From: Candidatus Omnitrophota bacterium
GTDB taxonomy: Bacteria > Omnitrophota > Gorgyraeia > Duberdicusellales > 4484-171
DNA length: 6,036 nt
Reading direction: 5' to 3'
Assembly (NCBI GenBank): GCA_014728785.1
Contig: WJKZ01000086.1
Span: 1-6,036, forward strand
Below the pieces are notes generated by a model. That model saw only the letters and a program-made list of their open reading frames with translations, had not been told where the DNA came from and did no database searches. This document shows positions 1 through 4,746 of this stretch, one piece after another. The stretch's first letter is position 1. Each line of letters starts with the position of its first letter. Position numbers and translations under genes: made by a program.

Positions 1-170
1 CCGACTATGGCCTTGGCAACTTGCGGTATGGTCTTATAAGGGCTGCCCGGACGATGCTTGAAGCCTCGTTTCTTGAGTCTTTGCTTCACGCGCTCGACCG
101 TATAATAAAACCATTCCTTCGGCGGCCGTCTTTTGCCTTTTTCCGGATTTTTGAATAGATAGTTTGCCAT
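1..170 (-). CDS. Small basic protein, N-terminal 56 residues (runs off left edge)
   Basis: This reading frame is not closed inside the window. It starts with ATG at 170-168, 2 bases after the TAG of the upstream gene, and stays open to base 1. The start is supported by AAGGA at 182-178 with a 7-base spacer. The visible protein begins MANYLFKNPEKGKRRPPKEW and is strongly basic (Lys/Arg clusters at residues 11-18 and 32-40), with aromatic residues at 20-23 and no hydrophobic segment. Size and charge would suit a nucleic-acid-binding or virion-core protein, but no family is recognised from the fragment. It is almost certainly the last visible member of the operon that starts with the transglutaminase-like gene. 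The coding call is good; the function is unknown. Confidence 0.75.
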   Translation of the reverse strand, partial: MANYLFKNPEKGKRRPPKEWFYYTVERVKQRLKKRGFKHRPGSPYKTIPQVAKAIV

Positions 171-172
171 CT

Positions 173-1042
173 CTATTTCCTTTTAGGTAATGATTGTGCT
201 ATAGACGGAGCTACCATTACCCCAACAACCCCCAGAAGTATAAGGGGGATATGTTTTAACCAGCCCAGGGCCCCATTTTCCTGCGATACCGCCTGTTCAA
301 ATTTGGCCTGTTTTTCAACAATATTTGGAATGGTTTTTTCTACATCCTTGATGTTCCCCAAGGCCGAGAGATAACCCTCCACGGTGTCATCGTAGGTCTT
401 AACCATTACATCTTGTTTGGCCTTGTCGGCTTCATTAATAATGTCCCTGTTGAGCTCTTCTATTTTGTTGATGGTCTGCTCTGTGAGCTCCACTTTCTTG
501 GAAACAGCTTCATTGTAAGCCTTGATGGGCTGCAAGGCCCTCTCGGTGATTTCCCTCTCCCTGAGATACAGGGTTGTCCCGACCGTTGCGGCTGAGGCCG
601 CTACCGCTATGACTGCTATTATTATCAGGACGGGGACGGGATTACCCAGATAGCCGAAACCGGCTATCCCGAGCTCTTCCTTCATCTTGTTCATATGAGG
701 GAGGAGCGAATCCCAATCGCTTTGAGCCTTGCCGTATTGACCTGACAGCAAATCATATGTTTCCTTGATGCGGTTATCAACCTGCTCGAAAAGCTTATAT
801 TGCTCTTCTGACATTCTTGGGATAAGAGGAAGCATTTTCATTCTGACAAACTCGGGCCATTGAGTATAGGCTATATCTCTTAATCCCATTAAGTTATCTC
901 GCCATACCTTTAGCTCTTCGCCGGTCTGGTAAAATACGGCGAGCGTTTTCGCGGCCGTTTGCGCGTCTTCGGGCCCTAATGGTCTGCTCGTGAAGGTGCG
1001 AAGCTTTCCGCCAATGCTGATTGTCACAACCTCATCGGCCAT
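173..1042 (-). CDS. Two-segment membrane protein with a coiled-coil region, unknown function
   Basis: The protein has 289 residues and no recognised family. Residues 1-130 look soluble and mostly helical, with several Trp and aromatic positions. A strong membrane segment spans about 136-160 (starting NPVPVLIIIAVIAV). Charged heptad-like helix follows at about 161-255, most coiled-coil-like at 165-215. A second membrane segment lies at about 264-284, ending in the basic tail PKRK. If both segments cross the membrane, both soluble ends lie on one side and the coiled coil on the other. The start ATG directly follows the TAG of the upstream gene (TAGATG), with a GGAAG Shine-Dalgarno site 5 bases upstream, so translation is probably coupled. 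There is no signal peptidase site. It could be a virion-membrane, spike-anchor or envelope protein; the neighbours favour a structural role, but this is inference. Confidence 0.85.
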   Translation of the reverse strand: MADEVVTISIGGKLRTFTSRPLGPEDAQTAAKTLAVFYQTGEELKVWRDNLMGLRDIAYTQWPEFVRMKMLPLIPRMSEEQYKLFEQVDNRIKETYDLLSGQYGKAQSDWDSLLPHMNKMKEELGIAGFGYLGNPVPVLIIIAVIAVAASAATVGTTLYLREREITERALQPIKAYNEAVSKKVELTEQTINKIEELNRDIINEADKAKQDVMVKTYDDTVEGYLSALGNIKDVEKTIPNIVEKQAKFEQAVSQENGALGWLKHIPLILLGVVGVMVAPSIAQSLPKRK

Positions 1043-1384
1043 CTAATCTTCCTTCCTTACATAGTCATTTACCGCTTTAAGTCCCAAAAGAGCGCCTATG
1101 GCTCGTAATGGATTCTTGGCCTTGCCGCATGCCGGGGCTATCAAAAAAGTCGCCCCAGAAGCGAAAGCCCAAGGCAGGGCCCTTTGTATTTTTGTCTTCA
1201 AAGAGGAGTTCAGGGCAACTCCGGAAATATTTCTAATTGCCTTCATGGCTGCCAGCCCGGCACCTGCAATGAACATGACCGTATTGGCAACCTGCGGATT
1301 TGCTATGAAGGGCATCTCTTCAGGCTCAAGCCATTCGCCTTTTACGGTCTTGCCATTGATTTTTATGTATGCCGGTTTTCCCAT
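1043..1384 (-). CDS. Small hydrophobic membrane protein, unknown function
   Basis: The protein has 113 residues. Residues 1-30 are polar and may form a short beta-rich head (MGKPAYIKINGKTVKGEWL). Hydrophobic stretches follow at about 32-50 (Ala/Gly/Met-rich), 69-87 (PWAFASGATFLIAPA) and a weaker Ala/Leu-rich one at 92-106, so two or three membrane passes are plausible. The short C-terminus is charged (VRKED). An AGAGGA Shine-Dalgarno site sits 6 bases before the ATG, and only 3 bases separate it from the TAA of the upstream gene. The stop abuts the next ATG. A holin-like role is conceivable from size and topology, but nothing specific supports it; an integral virion-membrane protein is equally possible. 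Confidence 0.85.
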   Translation of the reverse strand: MGKPAYIKINGKTVKGEWLEPEEMPFIANPQVANTVMFIAGAGLAAMKAIRNISGVALNSSLKTKIQRALPWAFASGATFLIAPACGKAKNPLRAIGALLGLKAVNDYVRKED

Positions 1385-1387
1385 TTA

Positions 1388-2356
1388 TTATCCTCTTCTT
1401 TGCACCCAGACATATCCGCCTATGAGCAGAGTTAGCAATGCCGCGCCTCCAACGAGCGTCTTGTTTTTCTGTAGCCATGACTTCGGAGCAAGAGCCTTTT
1501 CGCTCGGCGTAGTCGGCACTGGCTGCGCGGGCGCTGGAGGCTTGGGAGTCCCCGGAGCGCCCGGGATATTCGGAAGCTGGCCATCGGGGATGTTCATTTC
1601 GGGTATAATGTTCCCGCCCGGAATAGCCGCTATGCCCATCGCCGTTCTCGCGTAGTTGAGCGCGTTAATCATCCTGTCTTGAATCTTGCCAATAGAAACC
1701 CTGTTTTCGGTGCCCTGCTGCTGAGTCAAGGCCCATGCCCTGTGGTCGCGCCATCTGCCGAGCTCTCCCTCGATTGGCGCGATGGCGGCAAGCATTTGAG
1801 GATTGTTGGCGAATATTTTTTTGCCGTTCTCGACGAGCGTTTGTCCTTTTTGGTAGTAGCGTATTTCCTGACTGTTTGTCGTGAACATGTGCATCCCTTG
1901 GATGTCCTTGCTGAAATCATCAAGGTCTCTTCTCCAGAGGGCTTCCGCTGAAACCGTGGCCTGCCCGAGCCCCTGCATCTGCTGCGTGGTAACGTAGTCG
2001 CTGACCCCTGCCGGTTGGCCGCTATCGGGAGCGGTCAACACCATTCTTTTCTTCCCAACTTCGCCCTTTCCAGTAATGATGTTATAGGCGCTTTTCGAGC
2101 GTCCTCTAATCATGCCTACCTCCTTGTATGCTCCGAGTTTTGAATCCCTTGCGGGCGCCTCGAAAGAGAATGTTTCTTTAATATCCTCTTTGCCGACAAT
2201 GGTTTTTGGGCTCATCCGGGCTCTTAGTCGGGCTCCGTAGCTCTCGACCATATCAGGAGTAACAACTTCCCTTCGAGTCCCATTTCTATATTTGTCTGTA
2301 AGCCGGTGCATCCTCATATCTGATGCAAGGTCTGTTTCTTTTCTGCTAAAAGGCAT
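1388..2356 (-). CDS. Tail-anchored protein with proline-rich stalk, unknown function
   Basis: The protein has 322 residues and no recognised family. Residues 1-110 are basic and polar (many Arg and Lys). Residues 120-240 look helical and contain several Trp and Gln. Residues 246-285 form a low-complexity Pro/Gly/Ala linker (for example PGAPGTPKPPAPAQPVP). A single membrane segment at about 300-318 is followed by the short tail VQRRG. A large soluble head on an extended stalk with a C-terminal anchor suits a protein displayed on, or tethered to, a membrane. The ATG shares one base with the TAA of the upstream gene (TAATG), and AAGGTGA lies about 6 bases before it, which points to translational coupling. 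A spike or receptor-binding role is a guess. The frame itself is well supported. Confidence 0.87.
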   Translation of the reverse strand: MPFSRKETDLASDMRMHRLTDKYRNGTRREVVTPDMVESYGARLRARMSPKTIVGKEDIKETFSFEAPARDSKLGAYKEVGMIRGRSKSAYNIITGKGEVGKKRMVLTAPDSGQPAGVSDYVTTQQMQGLGQATVSAEALWRRDLDDFSKDIQGMHMFTTNSQEIRYYQKGQTLVENGKKIFANNPQMLAAIAPIEGELGRWRDHRAWALTQQQGTENRVSIGKIQDRMINALNYARTAMGIAAIPGGNIIPEMNIPDGQLPNIPGAPGTPKPPAPAQPVPTTPSEKALAPKSWLQKNKTLVGGAALLTLLIGGYVWVQRRG

Positions 2357-2637
2357 TATATTTCACCTTTCACAACCTTGTATCCGAGATAACCGAGAAG
2401 CGCGATTGCGCCGAGCCTGATTACCGTACCGAGCAATTGAGCGCCAGCCATCGCGGTCTCTACCGTTCTGTACTCGGTGGCTTCATTCACCGGAATGGGC
2501 CTTACGTCATTTTCCTGGCCCAAGTTGGCGACGACGGGCATTGTTTGCATGCTGTCACCCGCCTGCAACCCGCCCTTCTTGGCCGTATTGCAAAGATAGT
2601 AGCCTCTCGGCAACTTAACCCTTCCTCTTCTTTTCAT
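2356..2637 (-). CDS. Small tail-anchored membrane protein, unknown function
   Basis: The protein has 93 residues. The N-terminus is very basic (MKRRGRVKLPRG), residues 20-60 are polar, and the C-terminal third (about 62-88) is a Gly/Leu/Ala-rich membrane segment ending in KVVKGEI. The start is set by the best ribosome binding site in the window, GGAGGT at 2647-2642, 4 bases before the ATG, so this gene may be translated at a high rate. It begins 12 bases after the stop of the lysine-rich coiled-coil gene, and its TAA overlaps the next ATG by one base. Size, anchor and strong translation signal fit a minor membrane protein of a virion; this is inference. Confidence 0.85.
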   Translation of the reverse strand: MKRRGRVKLPRGYYLCNTAKKGGLQAGDSMQTMPVVANLGQENDVRPIPVNEATEYRTVETAMAGAQLLGTVIRLGAIALLGYLGYKVVKGEI

Positions 2638-2641
2638 TTTT

Positions 2642-2647
2642 ACCTCC
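2642..2647 (-). promoter_or_regulatory. Strong Shine-Dalgarno site (GGAGGT)
   Basis: GGAGGT stands 4 bases upstream of the ATG at 2637-2635. It is the closest match to the anti-Shine-Dalgarno consensus in the window and lies in the 12-base gap between two genes. It fixes the start of the 93-residue protein. Confidence 0.75.
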
Positions 2648-2649
2648 GT

Positions 2650-2967
2650 TTATGCTACAACTCCCTTTGGAGCTTCCTTCATTACAAGTTCATTTATTTT
2701 CGATTCAGGTACGCCTTTCGCCTTAGCTACCTCGGCGAGTATCCCGAGCACTTTCCCGAGCTCTTCTATTTCCACCTTAAGTTCTTCCGCTACTTTCTGT
2801 GCTTCCTCGAATTCTTTCTTTCGCGCCTGCATCAGGGCGAATGCCTCTTCCGATTGCTTCTTTTTCTTTTTCTTTTTTTGCTCCCAAGGCATTCTCCCCA
2901 AGCCGCTCATCCCCGGGACTTTCATTCTCGGAAAAGGTTTTATATATTTTACATATTGCAAAGGCAT
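2650..2967 (-). CDS. Small lysine-rich coiled-coil protein, unknown function
   Basis: The protein has 105 residues from the preferred start. An ATG 21 bases further upstream (2988-2986) is in frame but has no ribosome binding site and would overlap the preceding gene. The ATG at 2967-2965 has GGGAG at 2978-2974 with a 6-base spacer and lies 1 base after the preceding TAG. Residues 1-30 are Met/Pro/aromatic-rich, residues 31-37 are seven consecutive lysines, and residues 38-83 form a charged Glu/Lys/Leu helix with heptad character, very likely a coiled coil. There is no membrane segment. The lysine codons create an A-rich tract that includes the heptamer A AAA AAG. It could be a scaffold-like or nucleic-acid-binding structural protein; neither role is shown by the sequence. 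Confidence 0.82.
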   Translation of the reverse strand: MPLQYVKYIKPFPRMKVPGMSGLGRMPWEQKKKKKKKQSEEAFALMQARKKEFEEAQKVAEELKVEIEELGKVLGILAEVAKAKGVPESKINELVMKEAPKGVVA

Positions 2968-2968
2968 A

Positions 2969-3829
2969 CTACTCTCCCGCCACCGCATTGACGATTATTT
3001 TCATGTTTTCAATCTTACGTAAGAGGTCTTGTTTGCCTATCCTCATTGTGGTTATAGCTTTTTTAATTTTTTTCGTTGCTTCTGCGTATGTAATTGCGTT
3101 GGCGCGATAGGCATCATAGAGGTCGTCATATTTGTCGTATTTTTTCATCGCCATGCGATAACTGTTGACCGTAACGCCGACCGCCGCAACTATAGCCAAC
3201 GGTACTAAGACGGGAGCCGCCGCCGATACCCCGGCCGCCACCCCTTTGGCCGCCGCCGATACCCCGGCCCATGCTCCCTTGGCCGCTCCCGTTACTAATG
3301 ACAGGGGCCCCGCCGCCTTCTTCGCCTTATCGAGGTCTCCGGGCTTGGCCTCGCCGCTGGCCTCTGCTTTCTTGGCCTCTTCTTCTTCCATTTGCCGGAA
3401 GTATATTTTCATTTCTTCATCGGTAGGCTCTTTGCCGGTTGTCTTGGCTCGCTGCTCGAAATATACCGACATTTCGCTCGTGTTCATTTCATCGAGTGAT
3501 TTTTCGGCGGGTTTTTGTGGCGGGGTCTCGCCGCTCTTGAATATATCGTAGGCTGTTTGGGCCGCATCCTTGATTCCCGGGCCATATTTCTTGTATTGCT
3601 CTTGAGCATTCTTAACTATTTCGGTTGGGTTGGCGCCGTAAGGGGCATGGGTTGTCGGCTGGTTTGTGGGCTGCTGGCCGTATGGATACTCAGAGGCATT
3701 CGGGAGAACGGGATGCTGGAAGCCTTCCTTCTTCTTTTTCATTATAACTGCCGCCGCCGCTACGCCGCCGCCGACTAACAGAAATAATGGTACGAGAAGC
3801 AATGCTGCCGGGTTGTCGCTGTATTTCAT
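2969..3829 (-). CDS. Ala/Gly-rich membrane protein with N-terminal anchor, unknown function
   Basis: The protein has 286 residues and no recognised family. Residues 8-30 form a membrane segment (ALLLVPLFLLVGGGVAAAAV) followed at once by MKKKK, a stop-transfer pattern. Residues 37-70 are a Pro/Gln/Tyr/Thr-rich linker. Residues 70-170 are mostly charged helix and include a twice-occurring EMxxYFxQ motif (119-126 and 139-146). Residues 173-223 are Ala/Gly/Val-rich, with an 11-residue tandem repeat (GAWAGVSAAAK then GVAAGVSAAAP at 185-206) running into a likely membrane segment at 203-223. Residues 224-286 are a basic helical tail. The ATG overlaps the TGA of the transglutaminase-like gene (ATGA), so the two are translationally coupled. 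A membrane-inserting or membrane-remodelling structural protein is the best reading, with low certainty. Confidence 0.87.
   Translation of the reverse strand: MKYSDNPAALLLVPLFLLVGGGVAAAAVIMKKKKEGFQHPVLPNASEYPYGQQPTNQPTTHAPYGANPTEIVKNAQEQYKKYGPGIKDAAQTAYDIFKSGETPPQKPAEKSLDEMNTSEMSVYFEQRAKTTGKEPTDEEMKIYFRQMEEEEAKKAEASGEAKPGDLDKAKKAAGPLSLVTGAAKGAWAGVSAAAKGVAAGVSAAAPVLVPLAIVAAVGVTVNSYRMAMKKYDKYDDLYDAYRANAITYAEATKKIKKAITTMRIGKQDLLRKIENMKIIVNAVAGE
3216..3269 (-). repeat. 33-bp-period tandem repeat inside the Ala/Gly-rich membrane protein
   Basis: An identical 21-base block (containing GATACCCCGGCC on the plus strand) occurs at 3216-3236 and again at 3249-3269, a 33-base period equal to 11 codons. 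It underlies the duplicated AGVSAAA segment just before the second membrane region. Identity at the DNA level, not only in the protein, suggests a recent duplication. Confidence 0.75.
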
Positions 3830-4392
3830 CTTACCCCCATTTCCTTGGCTTTGTATGAAGGAGGCCTGACGCCGAAAGGAAAATACTTGCCATTAGCATC
3901 TAACGGGGTCGTGTCGATTGCAATCCATTTCATTTCGCCGTTTACGGGCGCAAGAGTTTCCACCAAAACGTGATTGTAGATTTCAGGCCTGTAACTCCGG
4001 GACGCTATAAGAACTATCCTAACCGGCATGCCTATGCTTTTAAGAAGAGAAGCAATAAGAATGGTATGGTCATCACAGTCCCCTACCCGCCTGTCGAGGG
4101 TAACTATTGGCGAGCGGAGCATTTCCATTCCGTCCGGGTCTCTGTCCCACTTGATGTTGGCCTTAACCCAATCGTAGATGCTTTTTGCATTGCAGAGATA
4201 ATCCTTAGACCTGCAATTTCTGGTGATGTCTTCGGCGAGAAAGCGTATGCGCTCCTGATTCCCGGAATATTCGCGGATGAGCTCGACCATCTTCTTGGCC
4301 GAGACCATTATCCCCGCATTGCCATTCGGGATGTTGATTTTCTGCACCTTGACCGGTATCTGCCCGGTAGTGCAAATCTCATGTATTGGCAT
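3826..4392 (-). CDS. Transglutaminase-like cysteine protease/amidase family protein
   Basis: The protein has 188 residues and carries the signature of the transglutaminase-like superfamily. Residues 70-108 hold the helix SIYDWVKANIKWDRDPDG and the nucleophile motif GDCDDH with Cys106. His141 lies in YNHVLVE and Asp160 in WIAIDTTP, so the Cys-His-Asp triad is complete and in the usual order. No signal peptide, membrane segment or cell-wall-binding domain is present, so the protein is essentially the catalytic domain plus about 65 N-terminal residues. Members of this fold act as proteases, amidases, peptidoglycan or pseudomurein peptidases, or cross-linking enzymes; the substrate cannot be read from the sequence. 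As the first gene after a terminator and coupled (ATGA) to structural-looking membrane proteins, it may process or cross-link virion proteins or act on the cell wall. The start has GAGGA at 4403-4399 with a 6-base spacer. Confidence 0.9.
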   Translation of the reverse strand: MPIHEICTTGQIPVKVQKINIPNGNAGIMVSAKKMVELIREYSGNQERIRFLAEDITRNCRSKDYLCNAKSIYDWVKANIKWDRDPDGMEMLRSPIVTLDRRVGDCDDHTILIASLLKSIGMPVRIVLIASRSYRPEIYNHVLVETLAPVNGEMKWIAIDTTPLDANGKYFPFGVRPPSYKAKEMGVR

Positions 4393-4403
4393 TCGCCGTC
4401 CTC

Positions 4404-4446
4404 AAACAAAAAGCCCGCCATGAACGTTACTTGGTTCATCGCGGGC
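4404..4446 (-). terminator. Intrinsic terminator between the 71-residue gene and the transglutaminase-like operon
   Basis: Read on the minus strand, GCCCGC (4446-4441), one G, ATGAAC (4439-4434), an 8-base loop, GTTCAT (4425-4420), one G and GCGGGC (4418-4413) form a 12-pair stem with a single central mismatch. TTTTTGTTT (4412-4404) follows directly. On the plus strand the hairpin is followed by CTGTTTCTC, so it is directional and serves minus-strand transcription. It lies 20 bases after the stop of the 71-residue gene. The next gene's start codon is 11 bases beyond the T-tract, with its Shine-Dalgarno site touching the end of the tract. Confidence 0.88.
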
Positions 4447-4466
4447 CTGTTTCTCAGGGCGGCGAT

Positions 4467-4682
4467 TTACTTTCTTGGCATGGTGTCGTCTTTGTACTTC
4501 TTTATCTCATGCGGGTCGCGCAAGATAAAACCAACGAGAGCATGCCAAATAGCCAAACCATGACGCTTTACCAAATCGAGAAATTCTTTTCTTGTTTCAA
4601 ATTCACTTCCCTGTTTTTCAAGGAGCTCCAAGCCCTTGTCAATCATTTCGTCTAAATCGGGCTTGTTGTCCTTTGCTGTCAT
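4467..4682 (-). CDS. Small helical protein of 71 residues, unknown function
   Basis: The protein has 71 residues, is highly charged and appears all-helical. Residues 1-24 are acidic and Leu-rich (DLDEMIDKGLELLEKQG), residues 27-58 form a second helix containing the more hydrophobic stretch HGLAIWHALVGFIL (41-54), and the C-terminus is basic. The hydrophobic part is too short and contains His residues, so an amphipathic helix is more likely than a membrane span. GAGGG at 4696-4692 lies 9 bases before the ATG. The gene is flanked upstream by a 64-base AT-rich gap and downstream by the terminator, so it may be the last gene of the upstream unit or a short unit of its own. No family is recognised. 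Confidence 0.78.
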   Translation of the reverse strand: MTAKDNKPDLDEMIDKGLELLEKQGSEFETRKEFLDLVKRHGLAIWHALVGFILRDPHEIKKYKDDTMPRK

Positions 4683-4746
4683 AAAGATACACCCTCTAAA
4701 AGCGAAGTCAATTATTTTTTTTCAAAAATATTCTTTCTTGCCGGTT
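4683..4746 (-). promoter_or_regulatory. AT-rich gap with a possible promoter
   Basis: The gap contains an A/T-rich tract (4711-4731) that can fold on itself only weakly and is not a convincing terminator. TTGACT at 4711-4706 matches five of six bases of a bacterial -35 box. The best -10 candidate, TATCTT at a 16-base spacing, lies immediately before the ATG of the 71-residue gene and would put the RNA start inside that gene, losing its ribosome binding site. Such a transcript could instead serve the transglutaminase-like operon downstream, but would meet the terminator first. TATAAA across the preceding stop codon (4750-4745) is another weak TATA or -10 candidate. The evidence is suggestive only. 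Confidence 0.25.

Noticed and set aside
1528..1563. An 8-bp GC-rich inverted repeat (CGGGCGCT/AGCGCCCG) with a 20-base loop
   Set aside because: It lies in the Pro/Gly/Ala-rich linker codons, where GC-rich self-complementarity is expected by chance, and no T-tract follows.
1098..1655. A 185-residue open frame on the plus strand
   Set aside because: It runs antisense across two minus-strand genes that have ribosome binding sites and coherent protein features. It has no Shine-Dalgarno site and spans the junction between them.
2936..2962. A TATATAAAA-like sequence on the minus strand that could be read as a TATA box
   Set aside because: It falls within the codons for YVKYIKPF at the start of the lysine-rich gene, and no upstream promoter element or sensible downstream start was seen.
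2968..2988. An upstream ATG giving a longer form (7 extra residues) of the lysine-rich protein
   Set aside because: No ribosome binding site precedes it and it overlaps the upstream gene, whereas the ATG at 2967 has GGGAG at a 6-base spacing.
2437..2991. A 184-residue open frame on the plus strand
   Set aside because: Its Phe/Leu/Arg-rich product is the antisense image of the lysine-rich coiled-coil gene and the 93-residue gene. No start signal is present.
4308..4439. A 43-residue minus-strand frame starting at an ATG inside the terminator stem
   Set aside because: It overlaps the transglutaminase-like gene in another frame, its start is buried in the hairpin, it lacks a good ribosome binding site, and its product looks like out-of-frame translation.
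3970..4563. A 197-residue open frame on the plus strand
   Set aside because: It is antisense to the transglutaminase-like gene with its intact catalytic triad and crosses the terminator. Nothing in it is recognisable.
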